Below, piece by piece: positions 6,872 to 15,051 of a DNA stretch of 43,751 nt. The stretch spans positions 1 to 43,751 of the IMG/VR virus record IMGVR_UViG_3300048928_000371, one strand, 5' to 3'. A model generated the notes under the pieces. It saw only the letters and a program-made list of their open reading frames with translations. It made no database searches and was not told where the DNA came from. Position numbers and translations under genes: made by a program. This DNA is from a virus. The number at the start of each line of letters is the position of its first letter. Position 1 is the stretch's first letter.

Positions 6872-8211
6872 GTGCGCGGCTCCGCGGTCAACAGCTCGAG
6901 CGTCGTGCCGCCGGGCAGGAAGCCAGGGTGCGCGACGCGGTTCCGCGCGGCGATGCCGATGGCCCGCTCCTCCAGGCTCGTGTCCGTGCGCCGATCGGCA
7001 CGGTAGAGCCGATGCGCCAGCACCAGCGCCGGCTCGGTCGTGGCGAGATCCAGCGCGTAGACACGGGCAAGCGTCACACCCTGGGCGGCAATGTCGGCCG
7101 CAAGGGCGACGCGCAGGCCGTCGTAGACTTGCGCGGTCTCATCGTCGCCGGCGTCGGCTGCTTCGATCGCCAAGGCGTCGAGGCGCTCACCGATCAAGTC
7201 GCGGGTGGCGCGCGCATCCTCGTAGCTGGCGAACTGGATGGTACTGGCAGCGCGCACCAGCTCGGCGGCGACCGCGACGCGGAACACCCGCAGGAGCGCC
7301 GCGCGATTGGTCGCCTCGATCGTGCGCTGCGGTGTCCGCTGCGGAAACACCGGCTGCGAGGGCTCCCAGTCGAGCATCACCTTGAGCGGCGCCAGGCGCG
7401 CGCTGGCTCCGGCCGTGCCCGCCTGCGCCACCGCCGCCTGAATCGATGCGGCCGAACTGGCGCTGGTCGAGGCTGTCGGAGCGAACGTGGTGACGCCAGG
7501 GCCACGCGAGCCCGAGCGGCTCAGCACCGCTACGGTCGAGACCAGCCCGACGATCGCGTGCGCGAGGTTCGAGGGCGAGCGCATCAGGCTGGAGAGGTTG
7601 CCGGGCAGGAACCGAAACGCGACATCGAACGCGCGCAGGGCCGGTCCGACGCCGCCGCGCAGACCGGCCGCGATCTGCGAGGCTGCTGCCATGCCGCGCA
7701 CCAGCTCGGCCGCGCCGTCCTCGACCCAGCTCGCGGCATCCTCGATCGAGAATGCGTCTGCGAACTTGCCTGGCGCATCGCCCAGGGCGCTGTCCGCAAG
7801 CGATGCGGCGGAGGCGCCGGCGGCAACGGCGGTGGGCGCAGGCGCCGGCTGACCCGCCTCGATCAGTGTGAGCGTGAACCAGCAGACGCCGCCGTCGTCG
7901 GTGCTTTCGCTGGTCGTGTAGTCCTGCACGGAGACCATCATGCGGCCATGCCAGGGATGGATGAGTTCGCCGGGACCGCTTCCCTCCAGCGCGTCGATCA
8001 AGGCGTCGCGATCGGCGCGATAGTCGCGGCCGATGACATGGCACTCGATCGAGAACTGCCGCGCGCGCCGGCCAAGGTCTTCGACCACGGGTTCATCCCG
8101 GCCGGGCATCTCATGCACCGCCACCCGGCGCCCGCTCTGGCGTTCGTGGCTCACTGTGCGGAACGCCGCACCGCGAAAGCTGCCGGCCTGGTACTCGTCG
8201 CGCCAGCTCAT
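6868..8211 (-). CDS. Tail/DNA circularisation protein N (gp43)
   Basis: This 447-residue protein opens with WRDEYQAGSFRGAAFRTVSH, the start of the DNA-circulation N-terminal domain found in Mu gpN-like proteins, followed by GRRVAVHEMPGRDEPVVEDLG and the block HPWHGRMMVSVQDYTTSES. The family is a distal tail protein between the tube and the hub. The C-terminal half is alanine-rich and helical and ends AHPGFLPGGTTLELL, also typical. It is coupled to the tape measure gene by an ATGA overlap. Confidence 0.9.
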   Translation of the reverse strand: MSWRDEYQAGSFRGAAFRTVSHERQSGRRVAVHEMPGRDEPVVEDLGRRARQFSIECHVIGRDYRADRDALIDALEGSGPGELIHPWHGRMMVSVQDYTTSESTDDGGVCWFTLTLIEAGQPAPAPTAVAAGASAASLADSALGDAPGKFADAFSIEDAASWVEDGAAELVRGMAAASQIAAGLRGGVGPALRAFDVAFRFLPGNLSSLMRSPSNLAHAIVGLVSTVAVLSRSGSRGPGVTTFAPTASTSASSAASIQAAVAQAGTAGASARLAPLKVMLDWEPSQPVFPQRTPQRTIEATNRAALLRVFRVAVAAELVRAASTIQFASYEDARATRDLIGERLDALAIEAADAGDDETAQVYDGLRVALAADIAAQGVTLARVYALDLATTEPALVLAHRLYRADRRTDTSLEERAIGIAARNRVAHPGFLPGGTTLELLTAEPRT

Positions 8212-10175
8212 GCCGCCTCTCCCATGATCTTGCCGACCTTGGCACGCACCGGGACGTTGCGGTTGGCGGTGGCGACGCGGTCGACCTTGGCGGTCGCCGG
8301 GCCTTTCACGTTGACGTTCACGTCGATTGCTCCGCCGATCTTGGTGGCGGCGGGCTTGCTGCCGGATGCCGGCAGGCGCCGCATGGTGCTTGGCACAGGC
8401 TTGGCGAGGGCACGCTGCCAGGCAGAGCCGCTTGCGCGGGCGGCGGCGGTCGGGCGGGCGGCAGCGGTCGGGCGCGGCAAGCGGGCCTCCTGCGCTCGGC
8501 GCCAGCGGATAGCGGCGATGTCGCGTCGGACCCGCTGATCGGAGGCAGCCGCAGCGCTGGCCACTTCCTTTTGTCCGCTCGCAGTTTGGATGCCGTACTT
8601 GCGCTCGGTCCACTGCCGGCGGTTCCGCGCCTCAACCTTTTCGGATGGCGATGCGAACCACGACTGTTCCGTGATCTCGTCCATCCTGGCTGAGCGGAAT
8701 GCTTGGAACTGCATGAACTTGTCGGCAGCCCTGCCGACCAGCTCAACGATCTTTACCAAGGCCGAGATGCCGCTTGCCAATCCCCGCCCGACCGCCTCCC
8801 AGTCTGTTTGCTCCGTAAACTTGACCGCCCAGTCGAAGGCGTCGGAAAGCCCATCAGAGATCTTCTTGGCCCACGCTTGAAGCCGGCCATCCTGCGCCAT
8901 TGCGGTCAGGCGGCCCTGCCACTCAGCCAGCTTCGCCTTCACCCGATCGAAGATGCCGGCGTTCGCGATCATCAGCATGAACCCGCTCCATGCGTCCTTG
9001 ATGTTGCTGATGATGCCAAACAGTGTCTGCGACTGGCGGACCATGCCCCCGCCAAAGCGGTCGGAGAAAATGCCGGTAACAGCCTTTTGAAGCTCGCCTT
9101 GCGAGTTGCTGACGACGCGCTGGATATCCTTGCCGTTTTTCCGGTAGCTGAGCGTCACCTTGTTTCCAGCGACGGACGCACGGATACCGAACTCCTTGAG
9201 CCGCTCGAACTCGCCGGTCATGGCGTCGGCGAGCGCTTCTACCGCCTGCATCAGGTCCTTACTCATTCCCGACGCGCCATCGCCGAGAGCTTGCAGAGAG
9301 CCATCCAAAGGATCGATGCCGTAGGCTTTGAGGGCGACGAACGCCTCCATCACCTGGTCAAGTTCGTACGGCGTCGTCTGCGCGAACTTTTGGACCCAGG
9401 CCATGGCTTTGCGTGCGCGCGCCGCCGAGCCCTCGGTGCCTTCCAGCATCACCTGGTACTGCTCGAACTGACCCGCCGTTCGGAACATGTCGAACGTCGA
9501 CGCGACGCCGCCAGCGGCCACACCGGCAGCGCCCCATTTCGCGGCACTCATGGCTTTGCCGCCAAGCCACCCGGCACCGCCCTTGGCTGCGTCGACTGAT
9601 CTCCTTCCCAGCCATCTAGTACTCGCCCGAGCGGCACGGCCGGCGCGCGCCATCAGGTCCAAATTGCGGATGCCGCTCTTGAGGCTGTCGGAAAAGACGC
9701 GAGCCTGCTGTCCGGCCGCGCGGAAGAACGTACCCAGCGCCACCTGGCGCAAGCGGCGCGCCCGACGCTCGTAGAACTCGGCCGAACGGGCACCGCTCTG
9801 GATGTCGCGCGAGACCTTGCGCACGTCCTGGCCCCACTTGCGAGCGCCGGCACCCATGCGGGCGAACGCGCCGGCCGCGCCGGTGGCGGCATGCTCGATC
9901 GCGCGGCCATCCTGCACGATCTCGTGGGTGGCCCCAGAGACATCGCCGGCCGCGTGGCGAGCCCCGGCGCCCACCTTGGCGAAGCCGGCGGCGGCGCGCT
10001 GCCCGTAGTGCTGGATCGCCTTGCCGCCGGCGTCGACCTTCGCCGAGCTGGTCGCAACCTCCTGTCCCCACTTGCGCACGCCGCCGGTGAGCTTGGCGAC
10101 GGTCGCCTGCGCGCGCTTCGCCGGGGCCGAGGCCCGGTCGACCGCTTCCAGGATCATGGAGAACTTGAGCGCCAT
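8208..10175 (-). CDS. Tail tape measure protein
   Basis: This 655-residue protein is rich in alanine and basic residues and contains long helical repeats in its first 200 residues (repeated GAGARKWGQDV-like and SGARSAEFYERRAR segments). A hydrophobic stretch lies near 215-235 (AAKWGAAGVAAGGVAST). The TP901-type core FRTAGQFEQYQVMLEGTEGS, WVQKFAQTTPYELDQV and LKAYGIDPLDGSLQALGDGA is clear. It sets tail length and is ejected with the DNA. It follows the frameshifted chaperone gene by two bases, which is the canonical order. Its size fits a myovirus tail of about Mu length. Confidence 0.95.
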   Translation of the reverse strand: MALKFSMILEAVDRASAPAKRAQATVAKLTGGVRKWGQEVATSSAKVDAGGKAIQHYGQRAAAGFAKVGAGARHAAGDVSGATHEIVQDGRAIEHAATGAAGAFARMGAGARKWGQDVRKVSRDIQSGARSAEFYERRARRLRQVALGTFFRAAGQQARVFSDSLKSGIRNLDLMARAGRAARASTRWLGRRSVDAAKGGAGWLGGKAMSAAKWGAAGVAAGGVASTFDMFRTAGQFEQYQVMLEGTEGSAARARKAMAWVQKFAQTTPYELDQVMEAFVALKAYGIDPLDGSLQALGDGASGMSKDLMQAVEALADAMTGEFERLKEFGIRASVAGNKVTLSYRKNGKDIQRVVSNSQGELQKAVTGIFSDRFGGGMVRQSQTLFGIISNIKDAWSGFMLMIANAGIFDRVKAKLAEWQGRLTAMAQDGRLQAWAKKISDGLSDAFDWAVKFTEQTDWEAVGRGLASGISALVKIVELVGRAADKFMQFQAFRSARMDEITEQSWFASPSEKVEARNRRQWTERKYGIQTASGQKEVASAAAASDQRVRRDIAAIRWRRAQEARLPRPTAAARPTAAARASGSAWQRALAKPVPSTMRRLPASGSKPAATKIGGAIDVNVNVKGPATAKVDRVATANRNVPVRAKVGKIMGEAA

Positions 10176-10177
10176 GG

Positions 10178-10369
10178 CTACTCTTCACCCCGGTCGGACG
10201 GCTCGCCGAACTGGACATCCAGCTGCGCGAGCCAGAACTCGACTTCCCACCACTGCATCGCCCAGAGCTTGTCCGGGGCGATGTTGAACGTGTCGTACCG
10301 CGCCAGGCGGCCTAGGCAGTCCCGCCAATCAGCGGGCCACTCTTCGACCCCGGCGCGACCAATTCCCCC
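10178..10369 (-). CDS. Tail chaperone -1 frameshift extension (gp41-42 type)
   Basis: The stretch after the gp41 stop is open in the -1 frame from at least the G-run at 10365-10369 down to a TAG at 10178. It has no plausible start codon of its own. In that frame it reads WPADWRDCLGGLARYDTFN and LWAMQWWEVEFWLAQLDVQF, the tryptophan-rich pattern of the T part of G/GT tail chaperones. The other alternative frame is arginine-rich and interrupted. The extension would be made only as a fusion to gp41 and ends two bases before the tape measure ATG. Confidence 0.75.
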   Translation of the reverse strand, partial: GGIGRAGVEEWPADWRDCLGRLARYDTFNIAPDKLWAMQWWEVEFWLAQLDVQFGEPSDRGEE

Positions 10370-10623
10370 AGGGCGTCGAAGTCCTCGCCGTCGAGGTTGT
10401 CGGCTTCCAGGTCGGAAAGGCTGGTGACCCGCTTCAGCAGGGCTAACACCCCACCCATCGGACCGCCGTGGTCGAACACCTGAAGATCCTTGGCCTTGGG
10501 CCGACGAACCGTGATCGTCTCGCCGGCAGCCTTCACCACTTCCTCGCTCTCGACGCCTTCCGAGTTGCGCTTGTCGAGCACGATGTCGTGCTTGAGCTGG
10601 TAGCTCTGCTTGCGCGTGCTCAC
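10312..10623 (-). CDS. Tail assembly chaperone gp41 (G-type product)
   Basis: This 103-residue protein is the short product of the chaperone pair: YQLKHDIVLDKRNSEGVESE, then TITVRRPKAKDLQVFDHGG and LLKRVTSLSDLEADNLDGED, the pattern of Mu-type tail assembly gp41. The GTG start at 10623 overlaps the tube gene stop as GTGA. The fused form reads through a -1 frameshift near 10366 into the extension ending at 10178. The G and GT forms bind the tape measure during tail assembly. Confidence 0.88.
   Translation of the reverse strand: MSTRKQSYQLKHDIVLDKRNSEGVESEEVVKAAGETITVRRPKAKDLQVFDHGGPMGGVLALLKRVTSLSDLEADNLDGEDFDALGELVAPGSKSGPLIGGTA
10363..10370 (-). promoter_or_regulatory. Programmed -1 frameshift slippery site
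   Basis: In the gp41 frame the minus strand reads CTG GGG GAA TTG. The five G residues let the glycyl-tRNA on GGG slip back one base and re-pair with GGG, after which GGA is read next. This leads into the open -1 frame that runs to 10178. A tail-chaperone frameshift is conserved in tailed phages. Mu itself is reported to use a -2 shift, also on a G-run. Confidence 0.6.
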
Positions 10624-10985
10624 AGCACCTCCTCCGCCGGCGGGCCTTGGAAGACCACCTTGGCCTTGCCGTCCTGGCCGAAGCTGATCACGTCGGCGGC
10701 GTAGGCGTTGCGCATGATCCAGGTGGCACCGGTATCGGTCTCCAGCGTCACGGTGGCATCGTCGATATCGCGCAGCGCCGACAGGCTGGTGCCGCCCTTG
10801 TAGAGCAGCGTCACCTCGCACTTGCTGGGCGACGTGCTCTCCTTGAACGCGCTCGCCTCGTAATCGCCGGTCACCGGCTCGCGGGTCGGACCGCCGATCT
10901 CCATGGTCGACTCGCCCGAGGTCGAATAGCGCGTGCCGTCGATGGTGATCTTCACCTGGCCGACGACGCGGTTCTTGTTGGCCAT
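10620..10985 (-). CDS. Tail tube protein (gpM, gp40)
   Basis: This 121-residue protein matches the Mu gpM tail tube family: VVGQVKITIDGTRYSTSGES, then EIGGPTREPVTGDYEASAFK and KCEVTLLYKGGTSLSALRDI. It polymerises into the inner tube around the tape measure. The ATG at 10985 has GGGAG upstream. A 58-base gap separates it from the sheath gene, one of the few gaps in the tail operon. Confidence 0.94.
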   Translation of the reverse strand: MANKNRVVGQVKITIDGTRYSTSGESTMEIGGPTREPVTGDYEASAFKESTSPSKCEVTLLYKGGTSLSALRDIDDATVTLETDTGATWIMRNAYAADVISFGQDGKAKVVFQGPPAEEVL

Positions 10986-11043
10986 TGGGTACTCCCTTCT
11001 AAGGTGAGCCTGAGACGCCTCTCACGAGCGCCTCAGGGCCGGC

Positions 11044-12519
11044 TCAGAGCCGGAACTGAATGGCAGCGGCGAAGCTGCGGAACTGGTTGATGATGTCCGG
11101 CGGTACGAGCGCGTTGATCCGGTTCACGTCGCTGGTGTCGCGCTCGACGATCAGGTCGCCAATGAACTGGTCGAGACCTTCGACCAGACCGCCTTCCTCC
11201 CACTCGCGCGCCAGGGCGATGACCTCCGAACGGATGATCTTCGCCGTCACGACCGGCTGCCCCGCGCCGAACCGCGTGTCGTCGTCGGCCAGCTTGTAGC
11301 GCGGGAACTTCGCCGCGATCCGCGCCCGAAGCGAGGCGCGGAGGTATCCGAGCGTGGTGACGGTTTCGAGATCGAGGAAGGCGACATCCGCCAGGCCGAA
11401 TGCATCTGTCTGATACGTCGTGATCGACCGTTCGATGCGGCAGGTGCCGTCCGCGCCACTGGTGTAGGTCGCGATGCCGTCGCGCAGCAGCGCCTCGCGC
11501 ATGGCACGCGTGAACTGGTCTGCGGACTTGGGAGCGACCATGCCGGGCAGCACGAGCGTCTGCGTCGGCCGCGCTGGATCGATCGCGGTGTAGTAGCCGC
11601 ACACCGCGCCGTAGATCGCAGCCGCCTCGGCCGGCCAGGTCGGCGACTTGCCCGTCCCCAGAACCGAGAGCAGCTCCGAATTGAGGCCGGCGCCGAACGC
11701 CGCCAGCGTGCCCTGCGTGCCTGGCTTGGCGGCGTAGGCAACGCTCTCCAGCATGCGCTCCGCGCCCCAGCGGCTGTCCAGCTCCGCCTTGATCTTCGCG
11801 GCGATCGGCGCGGTGAGGACGCCGAAGATCATCGTGCGATAAGGATTGTCGCCGATCACGGGCCAGACTTCGTCGACATCCGGATCGCCCGCGCCGTTCG
11901 CCATTGCGACGATCGCAAGCGCGATGCCGGCCGGCAGCGCTTCACCGTCGAAGTGACTGTGCCGCACGTCGATCTCGTTGCCCGCCGTGCCCTTGTTGCG
12001 TGCGGTCAAGGTGACGACGTGCTGGTTCGGCGCGCCGCCCACCGCCGCCGTCACCGGCAAGTCGAGGTTGGCATTGACGGCAGCGGCGATCGCGGCGGCG
12101 GCGGCGATCGCCGAAGTGCCGTTGGCGATGGCGACGCCCAGGCGCACGCCGGCGACCATCAGCGCGATCTCGCCGGCAGCGGTGGCAGGCCCAGTGAGCG
12201 TCAGCGTGCCGGTCGCGGCGGTGGCGCCGGCGGCGTCGTCGATGGCGATCGCCACGACCTGGCTGTAGCGATCCACCTTCTTGTAGGCGGCGACCATGCG
12301 CGCCAGCATCGAGCCCCGGCCGAACAACGCGGCGGCCTGGCTGGCATCGAAAACCGGCTGCAGCGTGAGCTCGGCCGCGCTCCCGGCGGCGAGCTTCTGG
12401 CCCACGATGAGGACCCGGTTCTCGATCGCCGCCAGACCCGAGACGGCGCGGCTCGAATCGAACTCGATATGCTGGCCCGGCGTGCGGATGTCCGCCGGGA
12501 TGGTGTTGAAGCTGATCAT
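11044..12519 (-). CDS. Contractile tail sheath protein (gpL, gp39)
   Basis: This 491-residue protein is the contractile sheath. It starts ISFNTIPADIRTPGQHIEFD and ENRVLIVGQKLAAGSAAELT, the standard Mu gpL N-terminus, and ends with the conserved VVTAKIIRSEVIALAREWEE and the INALVPPDIINQFRSFAAAIQF tail region. Its length is nearly the same as Mu gpL. The ATG at 12519 overlaps the gp38 stop by four bases. Its presence makes the phage a myovirus. Confidence 0.95.
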   Translation of the reverse strand: MISFNTIPADIRTPGQHIEFDSSRAVSGLAAIENRVLIVGQKLAAGSAAELTLQPVFDASQAAALFGRGSMLARMVAAYKKVDRYSQVVAIAIDDAAGATAATGTLTLTGPATAAGEIALMVAGVRLGVAIANGTSAIAAAAAIAAAVNANLDLPVTAAVGGAPNQHVVTLTARNKGTAGNEIDVRHSHFDGEALPAGIALAIVAMANGAGDPDVDEVWPVIGDNPYRTMIFGVLTAPIAAKIKAELDSRWGAERMLESVAYAAKPGTQGTLAAFGAGLNSELLSVLGTGKSPTWPAEAAAIYGAVCGYYTAIDPARPTQTLVLPGMVAPKSADQFTRAMREALLRDGIATYTSGADGTCRIERSITTYQTDAFGLADVAFLDLETVTTLGYLRASLRARIAAKFPRYKLADDDTRFGAGQPVVTAKIIRSEVIALAREWEEGGLVEGLDQFIGDLIVERDTSDVNRINALVPPDIINQFRSFAAAIQFRL

Positions 12520-12707
12520 TCGGACTTGCTCCCCTGCGTCTGCGACGAAGGCTTGTTGGACTTGGGTGTGGGCACGCGCTCGATGTCGCCGTCGCGCAGC
12601 AGGCGTCGCCAATAGGAAGTCATGGGCACCGGCTCGCCGGCATCGCTCAGCGGCTCCCCGCCGGGATGCAGGACGCGCCGGCCCTTCGCCGGGCGAAAGA
12701 TCGACAT
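12516..12707 (-). CDS. DUF2635 family protein (Mu gp38-like)
   Basis: This 63-residue protein reads FRPAKGRRVLHPGGEPL, then EPVPMTSYWRRLLRDGDIER, the full signature of the small DUF2635/gp38 family found just upstream of the sheath gene in Mu-like phages. Its function is not established. The ATG at 12707 matches the family start; another ATG three codons upstream is possible. Confidence 0.85.
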   Translation of the reverse strand: MSIFRPAKGRRVLHPGGEPLSDAGEPVPMTSYWRRLLRDGDIERVPTPKSNKPSSQTQGSKSE

Positions 12708-12708
12708 G

Positions 12709-13320
12709 CTAGTCATAGGGCAGCTCCACCTGATCCTCGGCGTCATGCTGGGCGGAAGGCAGGGGCGCAGCGACGTTACCGAAGGCGGGCACGTCCCAAT
12801 CGGCGTGGAAGGTGCGGAACTCGCCCAGCACCTCGTCGAGCGCACCGATCGGCACGCGGCACGCCAGCTCGATGGCAACCATCGAAAGCTTCTGCGCGCG
12901 CATCTGCTCGGATCGACTTACCAGGCGCGCGCCCCGCACGGTGATCGGCTCTATCAGATCGAGCCCGAGATCGTTGCGCGAGAGCAGGCGCATAGCGTCG
13001 GTCGCAAGCTGATAGCTGCCGATCATCGCGTCTTTGCCGTGGCGTGTCTCCTGTTCGTTGCGCTGGTTTTGCGCGGCAACGACCAGAGCGAAGCGCAAGC
13101 GTGCGGCTAAGCCCGTCTCATCGCCGTCATCGCTTGCATCGTCGAGGCCAAGGAACACGATCCACCCCGCAGGAGTACGCAGGTTGGGAACGGACTTGAG
13201 ATACTCGTCAAATTCGTCCGGGAACGTGGCGAGCGTCACATAACGATAGCCGAGCGGCCCCTCTTCAGAGCCTGCGCCGCGTAGCACCTGCAGGATCGCA
13301 AGTTCGATTGCTGCGATCAT
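12709..13320 (-). CDS. Tail terminator-region protein gp37 (DUF1834)
   Basis: This 203-residue protein starts IAAIELAILQVLRGAG and contains the DUF1834 pattern AGWIVFLGLDDASDDGDETG and RFALVVAAQNQRNEQETRHG, then GSYQLATDAMRLLSRNDLGL. Mu gp37 (gpK) acts at the head-proximal end of the tail. It starts with an ATGA overlap with the gpG gene. Confidence 0.88.
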   Translation of the reverse strand: MIAAIELAILQVLRGAGSEEGPLGYRYVTLATFPDEFDEYLKSVPNLRTPAGWIVFLGLDDASDDGDETGLAARLRFALVVAAQNQRNEQETRHGKDAMIGSYQLATDAMRLLSRNDLGLDLIEPITVRGARLVSRSEQMRAQKLSMVAIELACRVPIGALDEVLGEFRTFHADWDVPAFGNVAAPLPSAQHDAEDQVELPYD

Positions 13321-13856
13321 TCGTCACCTGCGAGGGCACTGCGTGCGTAGTCTTCTGCTTGGGCGAGGAGCTCAACCTCATCCTCGGCCGATAGCCCGAG
13401 GAATTCGCGCTGAGGGATGTTCATCGCTCGCTCGAAGCTTTTGACGGTGAACGTGATCGGCGCCTTCAGCCGTCGACCGAACGCCTCCTCGATCGTGCGC
13501 GAGTGCGTGGGTACGGTGACGGTGGCGTCAAAGCCATCCTGATGCACGCCGGCGTAGACTTTGTTGGTGCCGAACTCGACTTGGTGCGCGCTGGCAATTG
13601 AATGGGTGGACAGGCGAAGCTGTGCGCTCAGCGTCAGTGTCTTGCCGCCGTGTTCCTTCACCCGCTGCGAGGGTGTCCAGCTCGATCCATCTGGCGCGGT
13701 CTCGGTGTCGAAGCGGTCGGTGGTCGATGTTTCGAGCGTGACACCAAAGCTCTCCATCAGAGGTGTAAGATCGTCGAAAGCTTCAACCAAGCCAGCGAGG
13801 CGCCGCTCAATGGCAAGCGCGCCGGTGCTGGTGAGTTGGACGCTGGCCCCTGACAC
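13317..13856 (-). CDS. Phage virion morphogenesis protein (gpG, gp31 family)
   Basis: This 179-residue protein matches the Mu G / P2 S tail-completion family: VQLTSTGALAIERRLAGLVE near the start, then TTDRFDTETAPDGSSWTPSQ and TLTLSAQLRLSTHSIAS with a VEFGTNKVYAGVHQDG block. It is involved in tail completion or head-tail joining. The start is a GTG at 13856, two bases after the gp36 stop. In Mu the gene lies next to F (gp30); here it has moved to the start of the tail block. Confidence 0.9.
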   Translation of the reverse strand: MSGASVQLTSTGALAIERRLAGLVEAFDDLTPLMESFGVTLETSTTDRFDTETAPDGSSWTPSQRVKEHGGKTLTLSAQLRLSTHSIASAHQVEFGTNKVYAGVHQDGFDATVTVPTHSRTIEEAFGRRLKAPITFTVKSFERAMNIPQREFLGLSAEDEVELLAQAEDYARSALAGDE

Positions 13857-13858
13857 GA

Positions 13859-14281
13859 TCAGTACCCCGCCAGCTTGTCGCGCGAGAAGCGCTGCGGATC
13901 GCTGGAGACGAGGATCTGGCCGGGACGCGGCGCGGCCTCTTCGGTGCCGCCGTCGAGCTTGATCACGCCCTTGCTGATATCGGCCAGCTGGGCGAGCGCG
14001 GCCTTGCGGCGGCTATCCACCCAGTCGGGCACGGTCGATCGATAGAGCAGGAAGTACGCGTAGTCGCACGCGATGTCGCGAAGCAGCGGATTGCCCGCGA
14101 GGCTGGCGACATCCTTGTGCCGGGCCGCGACGTAGCTGGTGATGAGCGCGTCGGCGCTTTCGAGCTTCTTGTCGATGACGCTGGCGACAATCTCACCCGT
14201 GCCCTCGGCATCGCTGAGCTGGACGAGATCGGCCTCTTCGAAACGGGCCTGCATGGCTGCAAGGTCGGCGAAGAGGGGCAC
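13859..14281 (-). CDS. Head-tail connector gp36 (DUF1320)
   Basis: This 140-residue protein belongs to the DUF1320/Mu gp36 family of connector-type proteins. Its beginning (ADLAAMQARFEEADLVQLSD) and the centre SADALITSYVAARHKDVASL, LLRDIACDYAYFLLYRST are typical of the helical adaptor fold. The ATG at 14281 follows a 110-base gap with a long hairpin, so expression may be uncoupled from the head genes. Confidence 0.9.
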   Translation of the reverse strand: MPLFADLAAMQARFEEADLVQLSDAEGTGEIVASVIDKKLESADALITSYVAARHKDVASLAGNPLLRDIACDYAYFLLYRSTVPDWVDSRRKAALAQLADISKGVIKLDGGTEEAAPRPGQILVSSDPQRFSRDKLAGY

Positions 14282-14310
14282 GGTGGTCTCGTCCTTTCAT
14301 GAAGACAAAG

Positions 14311-14356
14311 TGCGGGCGGCGGCTCGGAATGGCCGCAAGGCACACCGCCGCCCGCA
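14311..14356 (-). terminator. Hairpin between head and tail genes (attenuator or terminator-like)
   Basis: Twelve-base perfect arms TGCGGGCGGCGG (14311-14322) and CCGCCGCCCGCA (14345-14356) enclose a 22-base loop. On the transcribed strand the second arm is followed by CTTTGTCTTC, a weak T-rich tract. It lies in the only sizeable gap of the structural operon after the head genes. It could reduce read-through into the tail genes or protect the 3' end of the abundant head mRNA. Confidence 0.5.
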
Positions 14357-14391
14357 AGTCGGGAGAGGATGCAACCCCTCCCAGGGGCTGC

Positions 14392-15051
14392 TCAGTGGGA
14401 GCGCTGCTTGCCCCGGCGCGGTGCTGCGGCGGGCTCGGCAGTAGGCTCATCGTTGGGTTCGGCGACCGGAGGCGCAGGCGTCCCCTCCGGTTGGTTCCCT
14501 TCGTCCGCACCGGCCTTCTGATCAGGTGCCGATACGTCCGCCGCCTGGCGAGACTGCTCCACGCCCTCCGCCGAAGAGGATGTGTTGCCAGGGGAGTTTT
14601 CCGAAGCACCATCACGTCCCGGTGCTTCGCTCGTAGCGGCCGGTTCCGCCGGAGACGCGGCCGCGCCTCCGGCTTCCCCCACCGCCCCGCTGGCAGGCTG
14701 CAATTCTGTGTCGTCGGCGAGCAGCTTGCGTGCCAGCTCGGCCGTTGCCGGATTGGCCAGCATGGAGCGCTGCGCATCAGCCTCGGCTTCGGCGGCTTGC
14801 CAACTTGCGAGGGCCGCGCGCAGCTGTGCGACCTTGTCGGCCGTGATCACCTGCTCGTCGCCGTCCTCCAGGACAAATGAGCATGAGAGTTGGGGATCGT
14901 CGAGCAGCGCGAGCAGCCTCGTGAAGCCGGTGACGTTCTCGCCGCCGAGTTCATCTGCCGTGAGGTCACGCGGCTCGCGGCTGAACGCGAAGCCGGCCCG
15001 GCGCCGCGAGGGCTGGAGCGCCTTGACGCGCAGACGTGTCAGGCCAGCCAT
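14392..15051 (-). CDS. gp35-like protein (HI1506-related)
   Basis: This 219-residue protein follows the major head gene with a 13-base overlap. Its N-terminal 100 residues (LRVKALQPSRRRAGFAFSRE, then LLALLDDPQLSCSFV) fit the Mu gp35/HI1506-related family, where an RRAG motif is typical. The second half is a low-complexity Ala/Pro/Glu/Ser tail ending RRGKQRSH, probably disordered. Function is unknown, possibly a minor head or connector component. Confidence 0.7.
   Translation of the reverse strand: MAGLTRLRVKALQPSRRRAGFAFSREPRDLTADELGGENVTGFTRLLALLDDPQLSCSFVLEDGDEQVITADKVAQLRAALASWQAAEAEADAQRSMLANPATAELARKLLADDTELQPASGAVGEAGGAAASPAEPAATSEAPGRDGASENSPGNTSSSAEGVEQSRQAADVSAPDQKAGADEGNQPEGTPAPPVAEPNDEPTAEPAAAPRRGKQRSH

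Noticed and set aside
10178-10320. Reading the tail chaperone extension in the -2 frame as in Mu
   Set aside because: That frame is closed by a TGA before the gp41 stop and is Arg-rich. The -1 frame gives the expected Trp-rich peptide.
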